DNA of 56,505 bases from Physcocola sp002396385. GTDB lineage: Bacteria; Bacteroidota; Bacteroidia; Bacteroidales; Paludibacteraceae. Location of the stretch: the NCBI GenBank assembly GCA_946535435.1, contig CAMNDM010000023.1, positions 1 to 56,505 of the forward strand, read 5' to 3'. The notes below the pieces were generated by a model. It worked only from the letters and a program-made list of their open reading frames with translations. It was not told where the DNA came from and searched no databases. The position numbers were made by a program, and so were the translations under genes. Each line of letters begins with the position of its first letter. The first letter of the stretch is position 1. Shown here one piece after another: positions 1 to 8,097 of this stretch.

Positions 1-64
1 TGCCGCTGTGAACATTGAGATTCTTCTTCAAGTCGGTGAATCTTCCCTCGAGTTTGTTATTGAC
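1..64 (-). pseudogene. Possible transposase C-terminal remnant
   Basis: On the minus strand an open frame from base 64 to the window edge encodes a peptide beginning VNNKLEGRFTDLKK and continuing NLNVHSG. The NN-LEG-F-DLK-H-G pattern resembles the C-terminal end of some bacterial transposases. A TAG stop lies directly upstream at 67-65, with no start codon, so only a fragment could remain. The other strand also has a short open frame here, so this call is weak. No terminal inverted repeats can be judged at the window edge. Confidence 0.3.
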
Positions 65-116
65 CTATAGGTCACTTATTACCGCTCCTTATGAACGGTC
101 AAGTAACCATTAAGCA

Positions 117-157
117 ATAACAGAAAAGGCAACCGATTAGGCTGCCTTTTCTGTTAT
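117..157. terminator. Hairpin terminator, probably bidirectional
   Basis: An 18-bp stem (117-134 with 140-157, one A/C mismatch) closes a 5-base loop. The arms contain runs of A and T, so U-rich RNA would be made on either strand. It lies about 70 bp beyond the stop of the small minus-strand gene at 228-392 and would end that transcript. Confidence 0.55.
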
Positions 158-227
158 CTATCTAATAAATCAATAAACATCAATCGGAATTACACATTCA
201 TCAAACAATGATAACTAACTAATTGAT

Positions 228-392
228 TTAAAGCATGAAATTTCTAGACTTCTCTAAAAACTTTTTCAGTCTCTCAGACTTCTCTTTTGAAAGACGCATG
301 CTTTTGTTCTTGCTTTTTTCTTCTGCTTCTTTAACGAATCTTTCTGCATCTTCACCTTCAAGAACTGGAATTGATCTTATTGCTAACGCCAT
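228..392 (-). CDS. Small charged protein, orphan antitoxin-like
   Basis: This gene encodes 54 residues: MALAIRSIPVLEGEDAERF, then a lysine/glutamate-rich amphipathic stretch (KEAEEKSKNK, LSKEKSERLKKFLEKS). The start is the ATG at 392-390 and the stop TAA at 230-228. The pattern of a short hydrophobic beginning, an L-x-G-E-x-A-x-x-F motif and a charged helical tail is what I recall from small Bacteroidota proteins found next to GNAT acetyltransferases and annotated as antitoxin-like. No such partner follows: a terminator and a possible transposase remnant lie downstream. A 63-residue frame on the opposite strand is rejected because it reads as a serine/phenylalanine-rich shadow. The coding call is fairly secure; the function is inference. 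Confidence 0.55.
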   Translation of the reverse strand: MALAIRSIPVLEGEDAERFVKEAEEKSKNKSMRLSKEKSERLKKFLEKSRNFML

Positions 393-514
393 AATCTATT
401 CTTTTTCTTGCGAAAATACTCATTAAATAAATCATTACCAAGCACTGACTACACCTCTAAATCGCAATTTATCCCCCCATTTTATTCAACCTAAAATTGG
501 AAAACAATTCGCTT

Positions 515-1804
515 TTAACAATCCGTCTCGTCAGTCAGCCACTCTGCAGCAGTGACAGTCCTTATCTTCTTACCTTCAGTTTCAATGGTTGTGGCATCAC
601 CATCCAACATTATAAGTAGCAAATCGTCACAACCCGTATCATTAGAGCCTTTCAGTAATCCGCCAATTTCACGCGAGTAAAGTTTTGCAGAAGGAGACCT
701 AAAGTTATAAGTTACCTGTATCAGTTGCTTCACCTTCATCCGTTCAACCCGCACAAAATCGACCTCATACGATTTATGCTTTCGCAGATAATAAATAGCT
801 TCGGACTCGGTCCGGCACCTGCGCATCAATTCCACTGCCACCACATTTTCCAAACGCCAACCCAGGCTATCGCTCATCAAAACATTATCGCGTTTGGCAA
901 TAAAGGCATTATCAATCGAATAGAGTTTTTCGGTAGTATGCCTCTCTATGCTTTTAAACGAGAATTTCGGAACTCCCTGCAACAAGAATGCAGATTTCAA
1001 ATACGAAATGTACTTCTGTATGGTGTGGGGTGACTTTACATTAAACAAATCGGACAATCCGTTACTGAAGATTTCTTGTCCAAAACGGTCAAGCAACACA
1101 TTGGCCAACTTCCAGATTACATCGCTATGGCGTATTCTGTAACGCTGGCAGATGTCTTTATTTATAACCGCGCTTAACAACGACTGCACATATTCGTTTT
1201 GGGCGTCAACATCATTCAATTCAGGGAATCCACCCTGCATCAGGTACTTGTCGAGAGCATTCAAACGCAAAGCCTGTGCTTTTGTGGAAAAACTATCTAA
1301 CGATACATTTTTAGCCTTACAGAATTCTTTGAAAGAGAAAGGGAAGAGCCTTATTTCGTGATACCTTCCCGTCAGATGAGTTGAAAGTTCACCACTAAGC
1401 AAATTCGCATTGCTACCAGTAATTATAAGGTGTAGCTTCTGACGCAACAAACGATTTACAAACAACGGCCACCCCTTTATGTTCTGCACTTCGTCTAAAA
1501 ACAAATGTGTAAACTCGCCATATATGCGGTATAAAGTCAACAAGACCTCGTCAAGCTGCTCGGTTTTCAACCCATAGAGACGGTCATCATCGAAATTGAC
1601 ATAGGCAAAGTTAAGACCGCTTTCAAGCAACTTTTTCTGACACAAAGTTGACTTTCCGCTCCTGCGCACACCAATCACAACTTGAGCCAAAGAACTTTCC
1701 AGCTTGATTTCGGCTTCCTCGTTCCGTGCCACAAAAGAATTGACATCAGTTGCATATAATTCTTCTCTCTGATCTGAGAGTATTCTTAGCAAATCCATAA
1801 GCAT
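515..1804 (-). CDS. DUF4143-type AAA ATPase (first copy)
   Basis: This is a 429-residue cytoplasmic ATPase of the large, variable Bacteroidota family with an N-terminal P-loop domain and a C-terminal DUF4143 region. Walker A is GVRRSGKST (residues 45-53), Walker B is LFLDE (101-105), and the sensor region IITGSNANLL with TGRYHE follows at 127-150. The C-terminal part (about 210-400) contains the YYLRKHKSYEVDFV segment, which resembles a PD-(D/E)XK-like element. Biological role in this family is not established. The gene is AT-rich compared with sufB. Its promoter sits 15 bases upstream, with a -33 box formed by the first of four tandem repeats. A second family member lies at 22594-23958. Confidence 0.85.
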   Translation of the reverse strand: MLMDLLRILSDQREELYATDVNSFVARNEEAEIKLESSLAQVVIGVRRSGKSTLCQKKLLESGLNFAYVNFDDDRLYGLKTEQLDEVLLTLYRIYGEFTHLFLDEVQNIKGWPLFVNRLLRQKLHLIITGSNANLLSGELSTHLTGRYHEIRLFPFSFKEFCKAKNVSLDSFSTKAQALRLNALDKYLMQGGFPELNDVDAQNEYVQSLLSAVINKDICQRYRIRHSDVIWKLANVLLDRFGQEIFSNGLSDLFNVKSPHTIQKYISYLKSAFLLQGVPKFSFKSIERHTTEKLYSIDNAFIAKRDNVLMSDSLGWRLENVVAVELMRRCRTESEAIYYLRKHKSYEVDFVRVERMKVKQLIQVTYNFRSPSAKLYSREIGGLLKGSNDTGCDDLLLIMLDGDATTIETEGKKIRTVTAAEWLTDETDC

Positions 1805-1818
1805 TCTTCTTTACACCT

Positions 1819-1851
1819 CAAAATTAATACATTACACAAATAAAATGCAAA
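1819..1851 (-). promoter_or_regulatory. Bacteroidota promoter of the first DUF4143 ATPase
   Basis: Read on the minus strand, TTTG (1851-1848), a 21-base spacer and TAATTTTG (1826-1819) match the TTTG-N19-21-TAnnTTTG consensus of the Bacteroidota primary sigma factor. The ATG follows at 1804. The -33 box lies inside the first unit of the tandem repeat array, so the repeats can affect this promoter directly. Confidence 0.6.
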
Positions 1852-1970
1852 TTTTGGAAGATTTTCGACCTACGAAATGCAAATTTTAGAAAGTTTTCAG
1901 TCTGCGAAATGCGAATTTTGGAAGATTTTCAGCCCTCAAAATGCAAATTTTGGAAAGTTTTTGAACACAT
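1843..1970. repeat. Four tandem 32-bp repeats upstream of an ATPase gene
   Basis: Units start at 1843, 1875, 1907 and 1939, each 32 bp, sharing AAATGCRAATTTTRGAARRTTTTC (shown here as consensus AAATGC, then AATTTT, then GAA, then TTTTC). Units are contiguous, so this is a true tandem array and not spaced like CRISPR. The core ATTTTGGAAG resembles the ATTTTGGGAAG core of the 33-bp repeats upstream of the second DUF4143 gene, although the orientation relative to the gene is opposite there. Confidence 0.8.
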
Positions 1971-2128
1971 TTGGGACAGATTTTAGGAAACTAACATGTA
2001 AAAACAGTGTAACGACCAGCCTCTAATCGTTACAACCGCAACAAAAGAACCGACCACTTCCATTGCTTTCTATGCTATCCGATAAAAAATACCATACATG
2101 TGGAAGGCTTAATCCCGCCGTTTTTTGT

Positions 2129-2136
2129 TAATTTTG
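2129..2136 (+). promoter_or_regulatory. -7 box of the sufBCD operon
   Basis: TAATTTTG fits the TAnnTTTG -7 consensus and stands 35 bases before the sufB ATG. No convincing TTTG -33 box is visible at the right spacing. Apart from this box and the repeats, I see nothing recognisable in 1971-2128. Confidence 0.5.
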
Positions 2137-2170
2137 CGAAAATGGGCATAAAGACCCTATTTATTCGAAA

Positions 2171-3619
2171 ATGGCAGAGCAAGAAGAAAACATAGTCGAG
2201 CAGGTTACTAACCAAGAATATAAATATGGTTTTGTAACCGACATAGACGCCGACACCATTCCACAAGGTCTTAACGAAGACATTATCCGCCTCATTTCTG
2301 AGAAAAAGAACGAGCCCGATTGGCTTTTAGAGTTCCGCCTCAAGGCCTTCCGCCACTGGCAGACGTTGGAAATGCCCAACTGGGCACACATCGACATGCC
2401 CGAAATAGACTTCCAAAGCATCTACTACTATTCGGCTCCCAAGTCGAAAACCAATAAAACCGACGCTAACGGAATAGACCCCGAACTGAACAAAACTTTC
2501 GACAAGCTGGGCATTCCCCTTTACGAACGCGCCCAACTGTCGGGAATGGCGGTCGACGCCGTTATGGACAGCGTGTCGGTCAAAACCACCTTTAAGGAGC
2601 AGTTAGCCGAATTGGGCATTATTTTCTGCTCAATCAGTTCCGCCGTAAAAGACTACCCCGATTTGGTGCGCAAGTATCTCGGCACCGTTGTTCCCTATAC
2701 CGACAATTTCTTTGCGGCCCTTAATTCGGCCGTATTCAGCGACGGCAGTTTCGTATATATACCCAAAGGCGTCCGCTGCCCTATGGAATTGTCGTCTTAC
2801 TTCCGCATCAACGCAGCTAAGACAGGCCAGTTTGAGCGCACCCTGATTGTAGCCGACGACGACAGCTACGTCTCTTATCTTGAAGGCTGTACCGCTCCAC
2901 AGCGCGACGAGGCGCAGATGCACGCCGCCATTGTGGAGATTGTGGCACACGACCGTGCGGAAATAAAATACAGTACCGTACAAAACTGGTATCCGGGCGA
3001 CAAAGACGGCAAGGGCGGTATCTACAACTGTGTAACCAAACGCGCCATCTGCAAGGGCGACAGTTCAAAAATATCGTGGACACAAGTTGAGACCGGCTCG
3101 GCCATCACCTGGAAGTACCCGAGCTGCATCTTGGCAGGCGACAACTCGGTCGGCGAATTCTATTCGGTGGCCGTCACCAACAACTACCAACAAGCCGACA
3201 CCGGCACCAAGATGATCCACTTGGGCAAAAACACCAAGAGCCGCATCGTCTCGAAAGGTATTTCAGCCGGCAAGAGCCAGAACAGCTACCGTGGCGAGGT
3301 GCGTGTGGTGCCAAAGGCGAGCAACTCGCGCAACTTCTCGCAGTGCGACAGCCTGCTGCTGGGCGACAAGTGCGGCGCACACACCTTCCCTTACATACAG
3401 GTCGACAACGAGACCTCGGTCGTCCAACACGAAGCCACCACCAGCAAAGTAGACGAAGACCAGATTTTCTACTGCAACCAGCGCGGCATCTCGACTGAAG
3501 ACGCTGTGGGCCTGATTGTGAACGGCTACGCCAAAGAAGTCATCAACAAACTGCCGATGGAGTTTGCCGTAGAGGCGCAGAAACTGCTGGCCGTATCGCT
3601 CGAAAACTCAGTCGGATAA
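2171..3619 (+). CDS. sufB: Fe-S cluster scaffold protein SufB
   Basis: SufB, 482 residues, is the core scaffold subunit of the cytoplasmic SufBC2D complex that builds Fe-S clusters from persulfide sulfur. The sequence shows the typical SYLEGCTAP segment, the NWYPGDKDGKGG stretch, and near the C-terminus DKCGAHTFPY with Cys401, equivalent to the essential Cys405 of E. coli SufB. It ends with RGIS...NGYAKEVINKLP, the usual SufB tail. Length is normal for the family. It is the first gene of sufB-sufC-sufD, with gaps of 37 and 21 bases. The start ATG at 2171 follows the -7 box by 35 bases. The cysteine desulfurase pair sufS-sufE is in this window too but 44 kb away. Confidence 0.97.
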   Translation: MAEQEENIVEQVTNQEYKYGFVTDIDADTIPQGLNEDIIRLISEKKNEPDWLLEFRLKAFRHWQTLEMPNWAHIDMPEIDFQSIYYYSAPKSKTNKTDANGIDPELNKTFDKLGIPLYERAQLSGMAVDAVMDSVSVKTTFKEQLAELGIIFCSISSAVKDYPDLVRKYLGTVVPYTDNFFAALNSAVFSDGSFVYIPKGVRCPMELSSYFRINAAKTGQFERTLIVADDDSYVSYLEGCTAPQRDEAQMHAAIVEIVAHDRAEIKYSTVQNWYPGDKDGKGGIYNCVTKRAICKGDSSKISWTQVETGSAITWKYPSCILAGDNSVGEFYSVAVTNNYQQADTGTKMIHLGKNTKSRIVSKGISAGKSQNSYRGEVRVVPKASNSRNFSQCDSLLLGDKCGAHTFPYIQVDNETSVVQHEATTSKVDEDQIFYCNQRGISTEDAVGLIVNGYAKEVINKLPMEFAVEAQKLLAVSLENSVG

Positions 3620-3656
3620 TTACTCATACATTTTCGCAAAAAAACAGACACAATAT

Positions 3657-4418
3657 ATGGGCTTACTTGAAATAAAGAACCTTCACGCCAACATTGGCGA
3701 CAAAGAGATACTGAAAGGTGTAAACCTGACCATCAACCCCGGCGAGGTTCATGCCATTATGGGACCTAACGGTTCGGGCAAGAGCACCCTTTCGGCCGTG
3801 CTGACCGGCAACCCTACCTATACGGTGACCGAGGGCAGCGTGATGTTTAACGGGAAGAACCTGCTGGAAATGGCTCCAGAAGACCGTGCCCGCGAAGGCA
3901 TGTTCCTCAGTTTCCAGTATCCGGTCGAGATTCCAGGCGTAAGCATGGTCAACTTCATCCGCACCGCCGTTAACGAAAAACGCAAATACCAGGGCCAACC
4001 CGCACTCAGCGCCACCGAATTCTTGAAGATGATGCGCGAGCGCAAAGACTTGGTCGAACTCGACAACAAGTTGGCCAACCGTTCGGTAAACGAAGGTTTT
4101 TCGGGTGGTGAGAAAAAGCGTAACGAAATTTTCCAGATGGCTATGCTGGAGCCCAAACTGTCGATTCTCGACGAAACTGACTCTGGCCTCGACATCGACG
4201 CACTCCGTATTGTGGCAAAGGGTGTGAACCACTTGCGCAACAGCGAGAACGCCAGCATTGTCATCACCCACTACCAGCGCCTGCTCGACTACATTGTGCC
4301 CGACGTGGTACACGTACTCTACAAGGGGCGCATCGTAAAAACCGAAGGACGCGAGCTGGTGGCCGAACTGGAAGAAAAGGGCTACGACTGGATCAAGCGC
4401 GAACAGGGCGACCTTTAA
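3657..4418 (+). CDS. sufC: Fe-S assembly ATPase SufC
   Basis: SufC, 253 residues, is the ABC-type ATPase that drives conformational change in the SufBC2D scaffold. Walker A is GPNGSGKST (36-44), the ABC signature is SGGEK (149-153), Walker B is LDETDSG from residue 171, and the H-loop histidine is His205 in ITHYQRL. The phrase LDETDSGLDIDAL is diagnostic for SufC rather than a transport ATPase. It follows sufB closely and precedes sufD by 21 bases, so all three are surely co-transcribed. Confidence 0.97.
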   Translation: MGLLEIKNLHANIGDKEILKGVNLTINPGEVHAIMGPNGSGKSTLSAVLTGNPTYTVTEGSVMFNGKNLLEMAPEDRAREGMFLSFQYPVEIPGVSMVNFIRTAVNEKRKYQGQPALSATEFLKMMRERKDLVELDNKLANRSVNEGFSGGEKKRNEIFQMAMLEPKLSILDETDSGLDIDALRIVAKGVNHLRNSENASIVITHYQRLLDYIVPDVVHVLYKGRIVKTEGRELVAELEEKGYDWIKREQGDL

Positions 4419-4439
4419 ACACACAAAAGTTTTTTAGAC

Positions 4440-5801
4440 ATGAGTGTAGAACAATCGTACATCGACATATACAACCAGATGGCCGGAAAGGTGAAGGCAC
4501 AATCGTCAGCGCCGCTGAACGCACTGCGCGACGAGGCTTTCAAGGCCTTTGCCGACAGGGGTTTCCCCACCAAGAAATGGGAAGACTTCCAACGTTCGGA
4601 CCTGCGCGAGCGCTATGCCACCGACTATGGCATGAACCTGACACAATTTAACATCAACTTCAATCCGTACAAGACCTTCAAGTGCGATGTGCAGTCGATA
4701 AAGAGCCACTTGTTCTTTGTAGTGAACGACGTGTTCTACTGCAACGACCCAAAAGTGGCAGACGAGATAGCCGCACTGGAACAGCAAGGCATCGTGGCCG
4801 GTAGTTTGAGGCAGGTGGCACAAACGCACCCCGAGTTGGTGGCCAAGTACTACGGCAAGGCAGCCAAATGGGACGTCGACACCACTGTAGCCTTCAACAC
4901 CGCTTTCGCGCAAGACGGCTTCTTCATTTATGTGCCCAAACAAGTGCAGATTGACGCACCCATACAGATCATCAACGTTATGAATGCAGACCTCGACATG
5001 ATGGCCACCAGCCGCAACCTGGTAGTTGTGGAAGAAGGCGCAAAACTGCAACTGCTGGTCTGCGGGCATGCCGCAAAACAGTTCAACTACCTGTGTAACC
5101 GTGTTACAGAGGTGTTTGTAGGCAACTACGGCACGCTGGAAATGTACAAGTTGGAAGACACCGAATGCTGCATGACCAACATTGGCTCGCTGTTTGTAGA
5201 GCAACAAGCCGACAGCAACGTGCTGATTAACGAGATAACCCTGAAAAACGGATTCACCCGTAACAACATCAACGTGGAGCTGAAGGGCGAGCACGCCGAA
5301 CTCAACTTGTGCGGCATGGCCATTGGCGACGGCGACAAACACATCGACAACCATACGTTTGTAAAGCACGCCGTCGGACACTGCAAAACGAACGAACTGT
5401 ACAAATATATCATGAACGATGCGTCGGTTGGTAGTTTTGACGGTAAAATAATGGTAGACAAAGATTCACAAAAAACAGAAGCCTACCAAAGCAACCGGAA
5501 CATTGTGGTGACACCAACCGCAAAAATGTACACCAAACCGCATCTGGAAATCTATGCCGACGATGTGAAATGCAGCCACGGCGCCACCGTGGGCCAACTC
5601 GACAAAGAGGCACTGTTCTATATGCAGTCGCGCGGCATACCGGAGGCTGAAGCCCGTATGCTGCTGATGGTGGCGTTTGCCAACGACGTGATAGAGAACA
5701 TCCGTATTGAGGCACTGCGCACCCGTATGCGCCTGCTGGTGGAACGCCGTTTCAGGGGGGAAGTGAAAGCATGCAGCTCGTGTCCGGACCTCTGTATGTA
5801 A
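4440..5801 (+). CDS. sufD: Fe-S cluster scaffold protein SufD
   Basis: SufD, 453 residues, pairs with SufB on a SufC dimer; the SufB-SufD interface is where the nascent cluster forms. The conserved CSHGATVGQLD motif holds His380, matching the cluster-related His360 of E. coli SufD, and RGI-EAEAR-ML-AF follows as usual. The C-terminus is unusual in ending with a small cysteine cluster, ACSSCPDLCM, beyond the normal domain end. It is the third gene of the operon. A 291-residue frame on the opposite strand is a shadow. Confidence 0.96.
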   Translation: MSVEQSYIDIYNQMAGKVKAQSSAPLNALRDEAFKAFADRGFPTKKWEDFQRSDLRERYATDYGMNLTQFNINFNPYKTFKCDVQSIKSHLFFVVNDVFYCNDPKVADEIAALEQQGIVAGSLRQVAQTHPELVAKYYGKAAKWDVDTTVAFNTAFAQDGFFIYVPKQVQIDAPIQIINVMNADLDMMATSRNLVVVEEGAKLQLLVCGHAAKQFNYLCNRVTEVFVGNYGTLEMYKLEDTECCMTNIGSLFVEQQADSNVLINEITLKNGFTRNNINVELKGEHAELNLCGMAIGDGDKHIDNHTFVKHAVGHCKTNELYKYIMNDASVGSFDGKIMVDKDSQKTEAYQSNRNIVVTPTAKMYTKPHLEIYADDVKCSHGATVGQLDKEALFYMQSRGIPEAEARMLLMVAFANDVIENIRIEALRTRMRLLVERRFRGEVKACSSCPDLCM

Positions 5802-5862
5802 AAAGAAGGCGTTAAAGTGTTGAAAACTTGTTAAAAATAAGCACAGTTAACGTATAAAAACT

Positions 5863-5870
5863 TAATTTTG
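5863..5870 (+). promoter_or_regulatory. -7 box of asd
   Basis: TAATTTTG matches the Bacteroidota -7 consensus 62 bases before the asd ATG, leaving a 5' leader of about 55 bases. The -33 region is poorly conserved. This suggests asd is transcribed apart from sufBCD. Confidence 0.5.
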
Positions 5871-5932
5871 CATATTGGAAGCGCTTACCAGCGCAAAACC
5901 AATAAATTAATATATATCAAAATACTCGATAA

Positions 5933-6943
5933 ATGAAAGTAGCTATTGTTGGCGCAAGCGGAGCTGTAGGACAGGAGTTCCTACGTATCCTCGATGAAAG
6001 AAATTTTCCTATGGACGACCTCGTACTGTTCGGTTCAAGCCGTAGTGCAGGCACCAAGTACACCTTCAAAGGCAAGGAGTACGAAGTCAAGTTGTTGCAG
6101 CACAACGACGACTTCAAAGATGTTGACATTGCCTTCACATCAGCAGGAGCAGGAACATCGAAGGAATTTGCAGCCGACATCACCAAATATGGCGCTGTTA
6201 TGATCGACAACTCGAGCGCATTCCGTATGGACAACGACGTGCCTTTGGTTGTTCCAGAGTGCAATGCTGAAGACGCATTGAACCGTCCGCGCGGCATTAT
6301 CGCCAACCCTAACTGTACCACCATTATGATGGTGGTGGTTTTGAAGCCACTCGAGAAGATCAGCCATATCAAACGCATCCACATTTCCAGCTACCAGGCA
6401 GCCAGCGGTGCCGGTGCAGCCGCTATGGCCGAACTGGAACAACAGTACCGCGAAGTGCTCGACGGCAAGCCAGTCACCTGCAACAAGTTTGCCTACCAGT
6501 TGGCCTACAACGTCATTCCACAGATTGACGTCTTTATGGATAACGACTATACCAAAGAGGAAATGAAGATGTTCCATGAGACCCAGAAGATTATGCACAG
6601 CGACGTTAAGTGCTCTGCTACCTGCGTTCGTGTACCTTCACTCCGCTCACACTCTGAGGCCGTTTGGATTGAGACCGAAAAGCCAATTGACGTGGAAACC
6701 GCCAAGAAGGCCATCGCCGCAGCCGATGGTGTAACCCTGCAAGACGACCCTGCGAACAAGGTGTACCCTATGCCTTTGTTCACTGCCGGAAAGGACGATG
6801 TTTACGTTGGCCGTGTCCGCAAGGATATCGCAAACGAGAACGGCTTGACTTTCTGGCTGACTGGCGACCAGATTAAGAAGGGTGCTGCCCTTAACGCCGT
6901 GCAGATTGCCGAATACCTCATCAAGGTGGGCAACATCAAATAA
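5933..6943 (+). CDS. asd: Aspartate-semialdehyde dehydrogenase
   Basis: This 336-residue enzyme reduces aspartyl phosphate to aspartate semialdehyde with NADPH, a branch point for lysine, diaminopimelate, threonine and methionine. The N-terminal GASGAVGQEF is the NADP-binding loop. The catalytic cysteine is Cys128 in NPNCTT and the catalytic histidine His240 in RSHSEAVW. Length is typical for the bacterial family. It stands as a single gene with its own -7 box and a clear terminator at 6971-7004. Confidence 0.97.
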   Translation: MKVAIVGASGAVGQEFLRILDERNFPMDDLVLFGSSRSAGTKYTFKGKEYEVKLLQHNDDFKDVDIAFTSAGAGTSKEFAADITKYGAVMIDNSSAFRMDNDVPLVVPECNAEDALNRPRGIIANPNCTTIMMVVVLKPLEKISHIKRIHISSYQAASGAGAAAMAELEQQYREVLDGKPVTCNKFAYQLAYNVIPQIDVFMDNDYTKEEMKMFHETQKIMHSDVKCSATCVRVPSLRSHSEAVWIETEKPIDVETAKKAIAAADGVTLQDDPANKVYPMPLFTAGKDDVYVGRVRKDIANENGLTFWLTGDQIKKGAALNAVQIAEYLIKVGNIK

Positions 6944-6970
6944 GCGGAATTATTAAGATTACTGATAGAG

Positions 6971-7004
6971 AGACCCGTGCAGACCAAATGCCGGGTCTTT
7001 TTTT
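6971..7004 (+). terminator. Rho-independent terminator of asd
   Basis: A 7-bp perfect stem AGACCCG / CGGGTCT (6971-6977 with 6992-6998) is followed directly by a T run. It lies 27 bases after the asd stop. Confidence 0.8.
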
Positions 7005-7020
7005 GTTTGACATTTTTCGT

Positions 7021-7028
7021 TAAGTTTG
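7021..7028 (+). promoter_or_regulatory. -7 box of the glycosyltransferase gene
   Basis: TAAGTTTG fits TAnnTTTG and lies just after the asd terminator and 53 bases before the ATG at 7081, suggesting a separate transcript for the glycosyltransferase and CHASE2 genes. Confidence 0.45.
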
Positions 7029-7080
7029 CACTAGGGACCGTTTCCCCACGAATAACAAACCAAAGAAATGAGTTGAGGCT

Positions 7081-8097
7081 ATGGCAGAAGAAAAAGCAAG
7101 GACCATTTCGGTCATCATCCCCACCGACAACAGCCACGAGCTGGCCCGTTACTACCTGCCGCAACTATGCGCCCACATAGAAGAGTGCGGAGCCTTTGCC
7201 GATTACGAGGTGGTGGTTAGCGACACCTCGGTTGGCTGCGAGGCAGAAAAGCAGCTCTATCCTGACTTGAAAAAAGTAAGGATTATAGGCACAACAAACG
7301 GATTGAGCGAATTAGAGAACCTGAACAAGGCCCTTTTCGCATCGACCATGAACTATGTACTCATTTTGGGAGAAAACATTCTGCCTACCCACAACTACTT
7401 TTCAGAGGTCTTCACACTGTTCCGCTACACCCCAAGTCTGTTCGGAGTCAGCGCCAACACACTCAGCACCACCACCGACGACCACCTGTCGGGCCCGAAG
7501 ACCCTCGACCCCAACAAGTGGGGCATCGGCTTGAAAGAGGTAGCGCCACAAATGCGCAAAACCACCTACACACTCACCCTATCGGAGTCGAACATGCTCA
7601 TCGACCGCCACCAGCTGTGCCTGATGGGCGGTTTCCACACCTTCTTCAACAACGCCACCTCGGCAAAAGACGAAGCCTGCATCAGGGCATGGCGCTCGGG
7701 GCGCAAGTGCTTTTTCACCTCGTCCACCCACTGTAAGAAAATGAGCAACCAGGCTGAAGTAGAGGCTGACGAGAACATACAGCTACGCAAAAACAGCTTT
7801 ATTTTCGACAACATCGTCACCAATTACCTGCACAGCAACCGCATGAAGCACCTGGCATTCTGGATGCGCCTGCTACTGGGATACTTCAAGTCAATCGTGT
7901 CGCGCGATGCCAACAACACCGCCTATTGGAACGCCTGCAAACAGTTCTTCGGCAAGTTCGTGTCGCTCTACCAGGTACGGAAATGGTATAAAACACAACG
8001 GTGCGAGCCATTCGAGAAAATTGCGAAAGGCTTTTTCTCGCACACCCAACTGCAAGAAGTTCATCAAAATAAAGAAAACGACGACAAACAGCTATGA
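7081..8097 (+). CDS. Family 2-like glycosyltransferase, atypical
   Basis: The 338-residue protein starts with the beta-alpha unit ISVIIPTDNSHELARYYLPQL (residues about 9-29) and YEVVVSDTSV, the usual nucleotide-sugar binding fold of GT-A family 2 enzymes. At the place where most such enzymes have a D-x-D or NPD-type metal-binding motif, this one reads VLILGENILPT, so metal binding may be altered. Residues around 185-235 hold the acceptor-side SESNMLIDR and DEACIRAWRSGRKCFF segments. No transmembrane helix is obvious. Its stop overlaps the start of the next gene by 4 bases (ATGA), so the two are translationally coupled. Substrate unknown. Confidence 0.7.
   Translation: MAEEKARTISVIIPTDNSHELARYYLPQLCAHIEECGAFADYEVVVSDTSVGCEAEKQLYPDLKKVRIIGTTNGLSELENLNKALFASTMNYVLILGENILPTHNYFSEVFTLFRYTPSLFGVSANTLSTTTDDHLSGPKTLDPNKWGIGLKEVAPQMRKTTYTLTLSESNMLIDRHQLCLMGGFHTFFNNATSAKDEACIRAWRSGRKCFFTSSTHCKKMSNQAEVEADENIQLRKNSFIFDNIVTNYLHSNRMKHLAFWMRLLLGYFKSIVSRDANNTAYWNACKQFFGKFVSLYQVRKWYKTQRCEPFEKIAKGFFSHTQLQEVHQNKENDDKQL

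Noticed and set aside
235..426. 63-codon plus-strand frame
   Set aside because: The minus strand of the same bases gives a more protein-like 54-residue sequence with ATG, a downstream terminator and charged helical pattern; the plus frame is Ser/Phe/Leu-rich shadow.
1843..1970. CRISPR array upstream of the first DUF4143 gene
   Set aside because: The 32-bp units are contiguous and similar over their full length, with no unique spacers; there are no cas genes.
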